Shown piece after piece: positions 1-12,565 of a stretch of 64,000 bases of DNA. The notes under the pieces are model-generated. The model had not been told where the DNA came from. It worked only from the letters and a program-made list of their open reading frames with translations, and searched no databases. Within the stretch, counting starts at the first letter, position 1; each line of letters begins with the position of its first letter. Where the stretch lies: the NCBI GenBank assembly GCA_030248195.1, contig JASAND010018129.1, positions 62,001 through 126,000 on the forward strand, written 5' to 3'. The stretch is from Trissonchulus latispiculum (lineage: Eukaryota; Nematoda; Enoplea; Enoplida; Ironidae). The translations under genes were made by a program, and so were the position numbers.

Positions 1-2136
1 AATCTCTTATCTGATAATAACACTTTCCTAAAGCAGATGTCATAATTTAGTTATCATGCTTCACTTTTACAAAGTATTTTCGGACGTTTCATAATTCAAG
101 GTCGCAAAACAGTGTTTGCTGATTAATAATAAGTGAAGAAAGAGAGGACAGAAGAAATCGAATGACAAACGTGGATTGTTTTTCATCAAATAGCAAAAGA
201 AGAAAGGCATAAGAGAAAGACTTAAGGTTCATCAAGGCACTGGCGTGTATCAATGATCGTTAACAATTTCAGTACAGTTAACAGTATACATCATGATTAA
301 AGCTTACAAGCGATGCTGTATCGTTGCGAAATGACGCTGATGACGCAAGTCGATGAGCATGCGAAACTCTGATGAGGTATTTTGCACGTCTGCAGAGCAA
401 TCTAAAATCACCTTTAGCAAAGGACTAAGCCTATGTCGGTTCGTCGTAATCTCTAGCTAACCCAGCTATCCATCCTTAATTGGTCGGTGAATGGGTATCA
501 CTGAGGTGGGAAGGTAGCAGGAGTCTGTGTGCTGACGTAATGCCTGATGAAGGGCTGCCCTCCTTCCACAGATGTTAACAACGTTTCAGTTGTCACTCTT
601 AGCTTCGGGCTGAGAATCCGGGCTAAGCACCGGTACCCTATAAGCACCGGGAGTACTTTACCTTACCTTATACTTTGTCATAATATACACCGCTGAAATT
701 GTAATATATACACCGCTTGCAAATTCTGATTTGCGATAAACTTTTCTAAGGATTAAGCTTTCCAAATAAAAATGTATATACATATATAATTTTTATATAT
801 ATATATATATATATAACAATTATATCATCTGAACGAAAGAACTCAGTTTTAACTAAAGCAAAAACGGCAAACACACAAAACTGAAGCAAACCTGCATAAA
901 ACTCAAAAACAGCTGAGTTTTATTGCAGAAGCTTTTCCAGAACAAATTGTAAATCTAATAAATGGGAAAGCTAATGCTGAACTTCAAAGACTCATTTTAT
1001 TTTAATGTGAAGTTCTGTGCAATAATAAACAATGAGGACTAATTCCAACCGAAAGAAATTGGTTTAGTAAACGTTATTTATCCCTCAGTAGATTTGAAAC
1101 TCATGTTGTGTCCAACCAACGCTCCTTTTTACATCACATTGCGAGTAATGAACGAAAAATGAAGCCTCATTTCTGCATAGTGCACGGACAAAAAGGAGGA
1201 AGCACTATATTTCACAGATTAGCACAGTGTGATCTAAACCCTCCTCCAAGTTTCAAGCCAGGGTCAACTTCTGGCATGCTCCAGAAAAAGTTTGCAAGTC
1301 ACAGTTAACCTCATAAAATTTCGGCATGTTTTACAAGTTACAAGTATTTGCAGCACAGGATGTAAATGTAGAATGTAATGTAGACGTAAATAATTGAAGT
1401 GAACTGAAGCGTAGGGAAAATCGCACCCTCGGCTTTCCAGTCAATGGAACCAATCGGGTAGCCCAGATCAAAGCTTGATGCCGATCAACACGTACTAATG
1501 TGTATGGTATTAGTATAATTAACGTGTCATCCAGACATTAATAGCAGCAGTTCCAAGGCCTTAAGAAGCTGGCTTAGGCAACTGTTGTTGCGAGCAACGA
1601 CTCGTAACTTACGATATCTTCAGTATGTACGCTTGATTAAGCCTAAAGTGTCAGTTAATCAGACGGCCGAGACAAGTCTGTTGAAAATTTGTGTGTAAGA
1701 TATGACCCAAGTTTACGTAGTTACGTAAAAAACAGAAACTTGCGTACGTAAGTATTATACAGAGGAGTTTGGAGCACCGTGCCTTTTGACACTCCAGGCT
1801 CTAGATATGAGATGCAAACCCATACAGTGATGTAGACCACTCTTAAAGATTTTGACTCAGGACATGGAAGGTAAGCGGACAACGTCGTTGATCCCGGGAG
1901 GAATCTTCCGTCGGAAACTCAGGATAAGGATAAGCTCATGGATAACTGATTAAGGGTTCCTTAACGTGCACTACGTTCGCAACAAGGCAGCCATAGCACC
2001 TCATCCGACCGGCGGAGCATGAGTCTTGAGTCCTACTCCTAAGTTTCTTGCTCAAGGAAACAATGCAGCCTCATTGCGACTAAGTCCGCAAAGCAAAAAG
2101 AAAGCATGGGTCGATCTGAAGCTCAAAGCCTAAAGG

Positions 2137-2316
2137 TGCATTCATAGTCGCGAACGCGTAGAGACGTGCGTCGAAGCCACTGATTGTAGCATGCAGTTTT
2201 AACCGTTCAAAACTACCACTGTAACATATTCATGCTCAAGAACGCATGCAGACGGTCAGATACACGCTTCGACAAGCGTCTAAGCGCGTCTGCTTCCGGC
2301 AAGAACTATGAATGCA
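2137..2316. repeat. Short inverted repeat, MITE-like
   Basis: The ends are inverted copies of TGCATTCATAGT (2137-2148 and 2305-2316). A looser inverted match continues inward around the GCGTCGAAGC-type sequence. At about 180 bp with inverted ends it looks like a small nonautonomous DNA transposon. I could not find a matching target duplication, so the exact ends are uncertain. Confidence 0.45.
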
Positions 2317-3966
2317 GCTCGGCTGACATACTTCCAACTGATTTGATCATATAGAAATAGAACAACCATCAAATCAAATATGTTAGACTTTGCCAGAGTG
2401 ATCAATCAAACTGAACATTTGCTGCTTCGACAACTTTAAGTTTAATGCAATGTAACTGCTAAATTTTTCAGACACCAAGACCAAACTAAGGCAGGAGTTT
2501 TTGGAACGTCAAGAGTTGATGTTCGATCACGGAAATATTCTTGTGGGTGGATACTTTAAATGCAGTCTGCTACTGAATTTTGTAAGTTAACCTCTTGAGG
2601 AAATTTCAGCTCGTAGTGATGTGCAATTTCTGTGCCTATGTAAATTGAAAAATCATTCAACGGAAAACCGATAACAGCGATGTGTTATGAGGGTAATTTT
2701 TCTTTGGTGTATCGTATTCTACCTAAGACGACTTAACTATATATTTTAACAAAATAAGAGCAATTTCAATGAGGAAATCCTAAGTCAATTTCCGTATGGA
2801 AGACAAATTTGAAATACGTACATATTCTCCCACTTAGTGTCTAAAAATTGTGTAGACTTCTTTTCTACCAGATTACCCAACGTTTATTCCAGTTCTTCCT
2901 CAACTCCATTACATAAATCCGAAAAGCAATGCGAATTGTAAGTATGTTTGGACAAAAAAATCGGTGATCCAGATATAAACTCTTAGTGCAAATAAAAGCC
3001 TATGTTAAAAAACTAAGTTATATAATCTGTCAAAGACTTGAGCTCCGATCACTTGCCCCGGTACATTTCATTATATATGTCCTTTACTTGGTACCCCCAC
3101 AAAACAAGTGAAAACAGAACTGAAGGGAATAAATTTTTAACTGTTTGCATACGTATCCCGTTACATCCCATTTCTCATAATGAACCACAAAGAAAATAAT
3201 GTACGCAGGGGTTTCTTTCGGTTAGCTCATGTAAGAGATGGCATAACCAACCAAACACAGTTTCCCAAGAAGATGCTAATAAGAGGTTTAGCTGCATATT
3301 TGCGACTGCATATTAAGTTTTTTGGTCAGTCCAAAAGTAAATCAGAACTAAAGGCAAGCTTAAGCATGAATTGAACTGGCAAGCTAACCCGTCAACTAGT
3401 CATGCACTCAGTTAACTAGTTTCAAAGACAAAATGCGTCATATATATATCGAGTTGGTTAATGGTTAGTCTCTAACTTCGATAGCTAAAATATATACTAG
3501 TACAGCTAGATATATTATACTAGTTACAGTGAGTACTAATCAGCATATATACACTTTGACAAGTAATAGCTGACTACGTAAATTAAACCAATTAGTTAAT
3601 TAAACGCGCAATAAAAAATATATTCTACGTCACTACTCAAAAATCAAAGCTAAAATAATGAGATCCTGTGGTCTTATATAATAAATATAAGTATATACTT
3701 ATAAAGAGAAAGACATAAATGATGATTTTGATTATGATTTTTAGGCAACCGAAACAAATTTTTAAGTTTAGATTTTCTTTCACCTTAATTGTCACTAGAT
3801 TTATCCAAATGCCTAGCAAGGGATCGCGTCCAAATTCTTTGCGATAGGGAACGGACATTAATTTCCACCCACCAATGTGGAAAAACTAAAAATTTGAAAA
3901 AGAATTTCAAAAATTTATTCTTGAAAAACATTGGCCTCTATACTTATGTATTTTGAGAATAATAAC

Positions 3967-3967
<1 letters not shown>

Positions 3968-3998
<31 letters not shown>

Positions 3999-3999
3999 C
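3968..3999. repeat. AAT microsatellite
   Basis: About ten tandem AAT/TAA trinucleotides. Nothing else recognisable is attached to it. Confidence 0.85.
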
Positions 4000-5369
4000 A
4001 TCATAATGAGCACATCGAATGATAACTTTAAGTAGTGGCTATGTGATTTCCATTTTCCAACGCGAGCAAACTGACAAAATAAAAAGGGTTAATGGATGTA
4101 GTGGTTAAATTATAGACAGAATAAACAATTGGGCAGAAGAAAACCTTCAGCATGAAGCTGAAACAGGAACCACAGCACTAATGAAATACCATCTTTAGTA
4201 AAAAACCTGTTATATATTATCGAAATTAACCTAATCAATCGCAATTTACTTACTCAATTGAATGTTGATTCCGGCCAAAAATTCTCCTTGTTGAGAAATG
4301 AACTAGCTTGGAGTCCATTCAATGCCAGCGCCCATAAACCACAAACCCTGGTTTAACAACGGTATCTCTAAAATTGCAGTTGTATTTGAGAATGTACTTC
4401 CAGATTACACTGCATCCAGCAACTAACACAAAGCTATTATTTAGTCGCCCGCAAGAAACACCTTAAAATGGAAATGAGAGTGCTTCGGAAAATATTTAGC
4501 AACAGCTTAGCACAAAGATACCAGAGAGCTCAGAAATTGCAATTGTTGAATCTGTCAATTCATAAACAGCTTAATGAATGAATACAAATATATACTGCCA
4601 AGTGTTGTACCCAGCCGGGAAATTATTTTACTGTGCTTAGCCTGATCAGTTGAGAAACCCCGGTGTTAGCGGCAAGGTCTGCCGGTACAGCATTGACTTG
4701 AATTCTAGTCCGAGCATATCGGTCTGAACGTGATTTGGGCCTAACCCTGTAGCCACCGCAGGACCTTTGATTCAAACTTCCAGTATGGGGCTTGAGCTTC
4801 GATAGATCTTTTGCTTTGAGCCCTGGGATCCCGACCCCGCCCCGGATCCTCCGTGGAACCCAAGGAACCATCCCTTGGTCTATGTGGGAACCGATGCAGT
4901 TATGAGCAAGAGTCCTGGCCAAATCATCCATCTCTCCCAGCGAAGACCCTGAGAACCCAACGTGATGATATAAGAAAAAGTATTTGGACATATCCGGCTA
5001 TCTGTTACCTATTTCCGGAGCTATGTCAATTATTTTGATAGGGCATCTTGTAATACTGCATTGAATGAAACACATAAAAATGTTCATACATGATTGTTGC
5101 CAATAATCCAATTATTAGGCAATACATAGATATCGTAACATAAACTATATGAGTAGTGCATGCCACCTCTACCAGACTCAATTCTCACACCCGCGGCTCA
5201 TCAGTGGAGGAGTGTGGAATTCAGTTTTTTAAAATACTTTTACAAAATCCCCCAAAAATATATACCAAAATTAGTTTCGCCGCCGGTCGCCTCAAACTAG
5301 TGAAAGTTAATTGACACATAAACATGAAACAAGAACTGTGTGACAACATAAAAACCTAAACAAAAACCT

Positions 5370-5768
5370 CTATTTAGAAATGTGTATCCAAGAATTTAAT
5401 GGCGAAATGTCTAAAAGGTTATTAAAATTGTTGTGTTTACATGACTTCAAAAAGTAGCGTTTTAAGCTACGTGTTTTATAATTCTTTTGTTTAAGCTTCA
5501 GATACACTTCTCTGGAAATTTTTAAAAAATCATCAGAATTGCTACACAAATTTGAAATTCTAATAATTTCATTAGCAAAAACGTTGTAACAGCAGAATTT
5601 GGAAATATTGCTGTCTATTTCTGGCAAACTAACAGCGTTGAACGAGAAAAATTTTCTTTTATCAAAAACCGAAGTTATAAATTTTCCATTTTCTATGTTA
5701 ATTTTTATATCTAGAACGTCTGCTAGTGAAAAATGATCATTTACTAAGTTCAGTTCTAGATCCGCTGG
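5370..5768 (-). pseudogene. Reverse-transcriptase C-terminal remnant
   Basis: A minus-strand open frame reads a segment of about 130 residues with the order LDIKINIENGKF, FDKRKFFSFNAVSLP, DSNIS, then a helical stretch with NEIIRISNLCS and LKISREVYLKLKQ. This order recalls the segment after the palm domain in a family of animal retroelement reverse transcriptases (a strand ending in YDKRDxFxF, then S/GNIP, then IRxARxCS). The YxDD palm itself is absent, so this is a truncated remnant. At its upstream end it runs into an RNase H remnant on the other strand, so the junction is composite. The exact retroelement clade is uncertain. Confidence 0.4.
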
Positions 5769-5789
5769 ATAAATGAGTCTCCAAAGTTC

Positions 5790-7200
5790 TAAGAAAATTC
5801 CGCCATCATTAATAACCATATGCACGGATGGATCAGCAACAGGCGGAACCTCAGACGGCGGAGCTGGTGTGGTAACCAAAACTTACTACGGACTAACGGC
5901 CTACCTATACAAGCCGATTAAAAGGTCTGCTCTACCTAACAGATCAGAGCAGAAATGGTGGCTATCCAAAGAGCACTCTCCTGGTGTGAGAAGAAATATC
6001 TACTTCGTAGTACGGTTGTATTGATGCGGCCTCAAAAGTTTTGATTTGATTCAGTTCGATTTTCGCCTCTGAAAAGCCATCAGATTTGATTCAGTTCGAT
6101 TTTCTGCACCCGAAAAATGAATTGATTTGATTCAGTTCGAGTTTCGCCTCTGAAAAGCCATCAGATTTGATTCAGTTCGATTTTCTGCACCCGAAAAATG
6201 AATTGATTTGATTCAGTTCGACTTTCAATTTGAAAGTTTTGATTTTGATGCGGTTTTCACCAAAACAGAATTTTGATGTGACTTTTGATTTTTCAAATTA
6301 GCGTTTTCGAAAATATTACATAATTTAAACCAACCTAATTCATAATCACCAGAGGTTGTTGTAGTGAGAACATAAAAATTTCAGGACTTGTTTTGAGAAC
6401 CTAAAATTTTCATTTTATCATAATATTAAATGCCCATTGCTGCCGTAGAGAATCTTAATATAATTTAGACTTGATGGCTTTAACGAAATCCTTGCATGCT
6501 AATCATAATCAAAGTTAGAGCTAATGTAAAAATAATGATCTAACAGTCTCTCGAAACGAAGGCTACATAAAGCAATAAACTTATTCCAGTTTTTTAATTT
6601 AAGATTTTGCTGGTATCTCTGCCGTGAGCACGGCCCTAGTGAACAGTACAAACAAACCTTAAATGTACCTAATAATAGGTTCAACAGTACTCGAAAGATG
6701 CAGGTATGAAAAAGTATTTTTCCATCGTGCATATGTATGAGACTAAGTGAAAACACTTAGCATATATTCTGCTGAATCAAAACCGCATCAACATCAAAAT
6801 TACTGATTCATGGGCAAAAGTTTTGATTTGATTCAGTTCGATTTGGCTTCTGAAAATTCAGTTAGATTTGTTTCAGTTCAATTTTTTGCTGTGAAATATT
6901 AAATGGTTTGATTCAGTTCGATTAATCAAAAATCGTCGCATCAAAACACTTTTGATTCGATTCAAAACAACCGTACTTCGTAGCTCCTGTCGAGTCCCGG
7001 CTCTTATTTGAAACCGACAGCCAGTACGTGCGTCTGTGCCTCAGCAACAGCATATCTGATCCAATTTGGAAAAATCCGAAATCTGCTAGATTAAATCAAT
7101 ATGTCGGTCGCTTTCCAGTGGGTTCCTGCACATTCAGGAATCTGGGGCAACGAAAATGCTACTAAACTGCCCAAGGCGAGCAGCAAGCCGCCTCAGGGCC
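5790..7200 (+). pseudogene. RNase H remnant of a non-LTR element, split by a hAT-like insertion
   Basis: Before the insertion the plus strand reads an RNase H start, ICTDGSATGG, followed by GGAGVV. After it, a short frame reads FQWVPAHSGIWGNENATK, the usual last catalytic block of retroelement RNase H (WVPxHxGIxGNE). The middle of the domain is carried by other frames, so indels are present as well as the 965-bp element at 6011-6975. The sequence differs from the RNase H of the LINE at 10.9 kb. It is a dead fragment with no intact polymerase nearby. Confidence 0.6.
6011..6975. mobile_element. hAT-like nonautonomous element, 965 bp
   Basis: The element starts TACGGTTGTATTGATGCGGC and ends in an inverted relative, CAACCGTA. 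The 8-bp duplication CTTCGTAG flanks it perfectly (6003-6010 and 6976-6983), which is the hAT signature. The interior is built from degenerate repeats of GATTTGATTCAGTTCGATTT spaced about 60 bp apart at the left end and again, more diverged, at the right end. I found no transposase, so it would depend on a partner element. It sits inside an RNase H remnant and is therefore younger than that copy. Confidence 0.85.
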
Positions 7201-7502
7201 AGAAACCGGTAGACAGTCATCCATCCGCAGTCTCATCAACCGCAGAACCCGAGAAAGCGGGCGCAATGGCCTCTCGCACCCCGCGTATTCCAAGCAAACT
7301 CAAATTAACTAACCAATTAACAAAACAATGACCAATTTATTAACAACTGAAATGCTTTAATCTTAAACAAATATCATAAACAACAAACTGACTAAATACA
7401 TAATTATGAATATAATGGAAACAAGATAGGTATAACAATAGTATAAATAAATCAAACCGTACAAAAACGTTAAATTAGGGACAGATATACAAGAAAGGAC
7501 AG

Positions 7503-9592
7503 TAGTGATGTGGATCGGATCGACCGATCCGGGGTCGGATCGGATCGACAAATTTTCGGATCGGATCGGCCGGATCGGTTTGATTTTTCCGGATCGCCGA
7601 TCCGGCAAACGAGGCAAATTTTGAAAATTTGTACCAATTTTTTACAAAATTGCAAAAATAAGATTTTGAAACCTTTTCGGAGTTTTGTTCAAATGTTGAA
7701 TTTTCTGTTCTTAATGTTTTTGCTTTATGTTCTCTCCCAGGATAAATAAATTTTTATACATATATATAAAAAGAGTCAATGCTCCTAATATTTCCTGCTA
7801 ATTAATTGTTGGACAGTCTGTTCCGCTTTTTAAATTCCGTACCGCTGACCGCTGAGAGTGACTTATTCTGGTATGAATTCTGGTATAAGTTCTCAACTAA
7901 AAGGAACGTTGTCTGAAATTGGAAGGAAAATGTTTCGCCAAAGTGCATTTGCTGAGAAGTGGACTGGAAAGCCTACAAAATCCGCCGGACGCACTTTTCT
8001 ATATGCTATTGTATTGTGCGACCAAAACTGTGTGCGCAAACTTTGGTCGTTTATTGCGAACTTATGCCTTGAGAGCATATTTTTCAGAATCGTCCTGTAC
8101 GGGAGATTTAGAACAACCTGCATGCCGGGATTGAATCACGGAAAATATTTAATATTTAATATTAATTATTTAATTTGTTAAAAATATTTAATTTCTCCAA
8201 AATTTTACAACATTCAAAATTTTGTATCCGTGATCAAATAGAGATGTTCCAGGTGCACGTTTTTGCACTTGCATTTGAATGATAGGGTATTATTTTGTAA
8301 AAGCTAATTAGGGATGCACCGGGGCCTGGCCCCGGCCCCAAAATTTTCAAATTTTCGAAAGTCAAAAAGTGTTACAAATAGTTTGTTTTCCGGCTGATAT
8401 GAATGAAAACAACGATAGTAACGTTTGTATATGAAAAATTATTGCAAAATTTAAATTTTCAAGAAAATTTTTGAAAATTTTCGATTTGGACCCCCAATTT
8501 CTAGGCCCCGGCCCCGGCCCCGGTAGTGGCGGCCCCGGTGCATCTCTAAAGCTAATCATGAGCTGGAACCAACACCTGAAAATGTTCCAATTTCTCGAGT
8601 TCACTATTCATGGATAGAAGTGTTTGTGAATCTCGGGAACAGGGGTCATTTCTAGGATCTAGTTGTATTTGTATTACAAAGGTTGTTCTGCTCATCAAGG
8701 CCTTTCGAATCAAGTCCCATGGCTTGTTGGTGATGGAAAACACTTAAATCCGGAAAAATCTTGTTTTCGTGAATTTGGGAATCGAGTGCATTTTGGGGAA
8801 TGATTGTATTAAACGTGTTCAGATTGTCGAGAGCTTTTAAATAATAACCATATTGGAAGCATTACAATATTTACAATTTGAAAACCCGAAACTTGGGTAT
8901 TCTTTGGTTGAAAAGGTTGTATAAGTGCAACAATATGACGCGGCACCAGATCTATTTGATCACGAAAAAAAGTAAATCTTCAATGTGCATAAATCTTAGC
9001 AAACCGTTGTATATTTTAGATTATCCGTACATAAAACCGTTTTATATAATAAAATTATATAATATATATATTATATATTATATAATATAATTTCTGTATA
9101 TTTTCGATGTGGTCTCCATTTCTGTACAATGTTAAAACATACATTGCTTGCTTATAAATACGACTAAAGTTTGTACGCACATTTTTTGGACTTACACGCT
9201 AGTTTCTTCAATTTTATCTTATCCTTGTATAGTTCTGTCACACTGTATTTTGTGTAGTTCCCACTAGATCTTAAACACCCAAAACAAAACAAATCGTTAT
9301 TTTTCAAAGTGACCACACATCATTCTGCAGCTGCAGTTTCTGAGACGGACTTTCAGAATTATTCAATATGATTCAGGTGAGAAGTCTGACGAAGAGTTTT
9401 GCAGTATAAGGGGAAATCGGAAAATATAGCAATTTAAGTGTCTACAATTGAAAATCAACATTATGGTCGGATCGGATCGGATCGGTCCGATCCGGGGCTG
9501 GATCGGATCGGATCGGATCGGATCGCCGGCCATTTGCCGGATCGGATCGGTAGTTGATTTTGGCTGCCGATACGATCCGATCCACATCACTA
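7503..9592. mobile_element. hAT-like element with GGATC-rich ends, 2.09 kb
   Basis: The left end TAGTGATGTGGATCGGATCG and the right end are inverted copies, and the 8-bp duplication AAGGACAG flanks them perfectly (7495-7502 and 9593-9600). Both ends continue into irregular arrays of GGATCGGATC (about 7510-7610 and 9465-9590). The interior is AT-rich. No open frame shows a hAT transposase motif, and an open frame near 7858-8181 is unrecognised. A second, smaller hAT-like element is nested at 8309-8548. This is probably a decayed or internally replaced copy. Confidence 0.88.
8309..8548. mobile_element. Nested hAT-like MITE, 240 bp
   Basis: The termini are inverted copies of TAGGGATGCACCGGGGCC (the right copy reads TAGAGATGCACC), followed by GGCCCC repeats. 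The perfect 8-bp duplication AAGCTAAT flanks it (8301-8308 and 8549-8556). It lies inside the 2.09-kb hAT-like element, so it inserted later. It has no coding capacity. Confidence 0.88.
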
Positions 9593-9600
9593 AAGGACAG

Positions 9601-10906
9601 ACAATACATAAACTCAACCACATTGAAAATACTATTTTCAAGAAGTTACAAAAATCTTAAGCTAACGGTCCACGCCCATGTTAACTGCCCATCAATAATA
9701 GCATGGATCCGAGGACTGTTTTGACTCTGCATTGTTCTAATAAGTATGCAACAAGAGTTAACAATATTCAGCTCGTGGACACGGACTAATATAAAGTGAA
9801 ATGCAACCACGATTGAGCCAATACAAATCCAGTAGCTGAAGCCAAAAAATTGAAACCCTTAATTATCCGTTTACTCCTTTCAACTTACAGCTGGCCAACA
9901 AAGCTTCGTAGGCGAGATGGTAATACAGTCTCAACACTCAACACCCCAAAACCATTTAAGAACGTTTGCAGTTACAAAAAAACTTGACAAATAAATAAAT
10001 CAAACCGATACATTAAAGTCATCAAAGACCAGCCGATAAAAGTCCAGGCACCAGATCAAATATACAACTATTACTTTTACCCGTTAAACGTCATCAGTTA
10101 AACATGAAGCGATAAAAAGAAAAACGTTAGCGTGAATCGAGATAATAAACGTTTGAAACTAAATATTCCATACAAATAAACATAAACCAGGAAGTGATAA
10201 AAATATTATTAGCAAATAGTAGAATAGAAGGCAAGAGGAAAGATGGCCCCCAAAATCAAAATCATCATAGTATATATTTACAGCAAATACAAGACAATAT
10301 GCATACATAAATGAAAGCTTATTAAATTTAAGTACAAAAATTTCCTCAGTGACTTAATTGCAGAAAACCAACATTCATTCGAAACACTAGCACTCTCTTA
10401 TTTTCCTCGATGAAACCATACAGTCACGATGAAAGTTCCGATACACGCACTTCTCTGAAACCAACTGATGTTACTTAAAATCATCATTAACTAGCATTGT
10501 TAGTTGATGAGGTATGAAACTGAACAACCAAATCCTCGTGACAAGAAACTGAAATATCTGAAATGGCACGTCGACATGAGCGACCGAAACCCAAAATCTA
10601 AACAGAAAACAGACAGTATAATTATACTAAAACAAACAACACATAATTGAAAAATAGTCGTCAAAATTTGTTGAGGTCTATTTTGTGAGTGTCAGCAATC
10701 GAACAGAAATTAATTTAAAAATTAAACAGAAATTAAAAGGAAAAGAAAAGCAACCCGAACCCTACCCTCCTTCCGACAGCCTGAGATTTTTAGTAGATCA
10801 TTGAAAAAGAATTGTTGTAAAAGAAAGGAGTAATGTAAGAAAAAGGAACAATGGAAAAGGCATGGCAACACTGCGACCATCCTACAACCTCTTACCATTA
10901 CAAGCA
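9601..10906. other. Unannotated AT-rich stretch
   Basis: This stretch is AT-rich and without a convincing open frame, repeat boundary or RNA gene. The only structure I note is the target-site copy of the LINE at its right end. Confidence 0.5.
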
Positions 10907-10923
10907 ATGAAGTGCCGGTATCT

Positions 10924-11420
10924 GTGCCGAGGCCAAACAGAAGCTACGCCTACTATGGAGACCAGCCGATACCGAGCAAAGATAACGTCACCTTCCTGGG
11001 CGTGACATTCAACCGTTTGCTCAACTTCGGCTCCCACGTATCCCGGCTGAAGACCAAATCGGCCGGACAGATCAAAGTCCTGTCTGCCTTGTCTGGCACT
11101 GACTAGGGACTATCAAAGGAGGATCTGTGGTCAGTTTACATCACCTTTGTGCGATTTGCCCTTGAGTACTATGCCAGCGTCTGGGGGCCTTTATCCGCGC
11201 CCACCCACCTCCAGACAGCCGAGAAAATCCAAAACAGAGCCTGTAGAATTATATCAGGCTGCTATGGATCTTCCCCTACTGAGGCGTTCCAGCTGGAGGC
11301 TGGAGTCATTCCTTTCCGGAACCAAGTAACCTATCTCTCTGCCAAAGCTTATGAAAGGAGTCTACGCCTACCGCAACAGAGCTCCGGTATCAAACGATCC
11401 ACCAGAAACCCGCCAGCCAA
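10924..11420 (+). pseudogene. LINE reverse-transcriptase thumb fragment
   Basis: The frame carries NVTFLGVTFNRLLNFGSHVS, typical of the region just after the palm domain in Jockey/I-type LINE polymerases, then an in-frame stop near 11104. A second frame continues with RFALEYYASVWGPLS and the QNRACRIISG..EAFQLEAGVIP block that normally precedes RNase H. The first residues of the open frame come from the flanking target duplication, not from the LINE. The catalytic palm was never copied in, so the product cannot function. Confidence 0.8.
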
Positions 11421-11426
11421 CGCCAA

Positions 11427-12065
11427 TTGAAATCTCAACCTTGCTGGCGATCGACGGTTGCTGAGTTTGTGGACTCAACCTGCCTAACGGGATGTCAGCG
11501 AGAAAGCATAAACCTACTCCCGCCAATGCCCCCTTGGAACCTGCGAACGGTTGTAACGGCGGATGCTTCACTCGCCACCCGCTGCCCAAAGTTACTTCTT
11601 CCAGACCAGAGGAAGCAGACGACAATGGAAACCCCTCGCAGTCTGCCTGTTCCCACGATTGAACTGTGGACCGACGGTTCCGCTAAATCTGGAACAGAAA
11701 GAGGCGGCAGTGGAATCTACGTAATCGACAATAGAACCGGTAGACGGACTCATTTATCACTCGCAGCTGGAAAGGTATGCTCCAGCTACAGGGCTGAATT
11801 ATACGCAATCTCCCGTGGCCTGAGGTGGCTCCGTCAAAATCACAAGCTAAACGACTGCCCGCCAATAAGAATTCTCAGCGACTCACTATCGGCGATTGAG
11901 CGTCTATCCGGCGGTCCACCGACAAAGATGATCCAACTGGAATGGGAAATCTGGGAGCAACTTGATCTCCTAGCGCTGTCTGGAATCCGAGTGGAAGCCT
12001 TTTGGGTTCCCAGTCACTGTGGAATCCATGGCAACCAGCGGCTGACAGACTTGCAAAAACGGTAG
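11427..12065 (+). pseudogene. LINE RNase H domain
   Basis: Within the 212-residue frame, residues of about 78-205 form a nearly complete retroelement RNase H domain, the enzyme that degrades the RNA strand of an RNA-DNA hybrid. The acidic catalytic residues are visible as D83 in LWTDGS, E124 in YRAELYAI and D152 in ILSDSLSAI, and the WVPSHCGIHGN block carries the histidine. The frame stops soon after (LQKR), short of the usual C terminus, which is found in another frame downstream. The first 75 or so residues are read from other LINE sequence in a shifted frame and are probably not native. Confidence 0.8.
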
Positions 12066-12229
12066 GAAACTACCCCAAGAAGCCGTTGCCATTGATATTC
12101 CGACCGCGGCGGCGGTTCTGAGAAGAAGATCGGCAGAATCCTGGCGAGAACAACTTGTGCACTGAAGAACTAAAACTATTTTCGAAGATCGTGGTCCCGT
12201 TCCACCTGAGCTGGAATCTGGCCTTTCGA

Positions 12230-12498
12230 AAAGGCAAAGGATCATCCTGTCGCGTCTACGTACCGGAAAAAGCCAGCTACTGGCCCAATACCGTAACCAA
12301 ATCGACCCCATCGGCTGTCCGTCGGCCCTATGCCCTGATTGCCTAACTGAAGACAAGACACTTGAACACCTAATTTTGACTTGCCCTCAAAAGGAACCTA
12401 TCCGGCAGAGGCTCCTGAACTGTTCTGATGGTCTGGCTGTCCTATGGAAGAACCCTTCCGGGGTCCTGGGTTTCCTTGGGGGTACCGGGCGTATCTAG
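12230..12498 (+). pseudogene. LINE ORF2 C-terminal Cys/His segment
   Basis: One plus-strand frame reads LSRLRTGKSQLLAQY, then ALCPDCLTEDKTLEHLILTC, and ends with TAG near 12496. The C-x2-C...H...C spacing with the preceding RLRTG is usual for the C terminus of Jockey/R1/I-type LINE ORF2 proteins. It lies about 165 bp beyond the RNase H stop in a different frame, so the original reading frame has been broken at least twice. Its presence shows that the 3' end of the LINE is intact. Confidence 0.8.
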
Positions 12499-12565
12499 CC
12501 CGGCAATATGGTTTCCTGAACCGAATGCCCACAAGGATGATGATGATGATGAAGTGCCGGTATCT

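Larger units (their letters stand above)
1..5369. other. AT-rich region without recognised gene
   Basis: I see no coding similarity, RNA gene or long open frame I would trust here. It holds a TA microsatellite near 795-815, an AAT trinucleotide run near 3968-3999 and a small inverted repeat at 2137-2316 listed separately. A minus-strand open frame at 4623-4991 is GC-richer than its surroundings but matches nothing I recognise, so it is not called. Confidence 0.5.
10924..12548 (+). mobile_element. 5'-truncated LINE with RNase H and GAT tail
   Basis: A 17-bp duplication, ATGAAGTGCCGGTATCT, flanks the insertion (10907-10923 and 12549-12565). The element ends in a short GAT/ATG run rather than poly-A, as in some I/Jockey-type LINEs. 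It begins mid-polymerase with a thumb-region FLGVTF..LNFG block, continues through LEYYASVWGP, an RNase H domain and a C-terminal CPDCLTEDKTLEHLILTCP segment, and stops near 12498. Several frame changes separate these parts. The clean duplication indicates target-primed insertion with 5' truncation, followed by decay. Confidence 0.9.

Noticed and set aside
4623..4991. 122-codon minus-strand open frame
   Set aside because: No recognisable motif, an overlapping frame on the other strand, and no splice or context support.
7858..8181. 107-codon frame inside the 2.09-kb hAT-like element, considered as transposase
   Set aside because: No hAT catalytic or dimerisation motif, and heavily overlapped by frames on the other strand.
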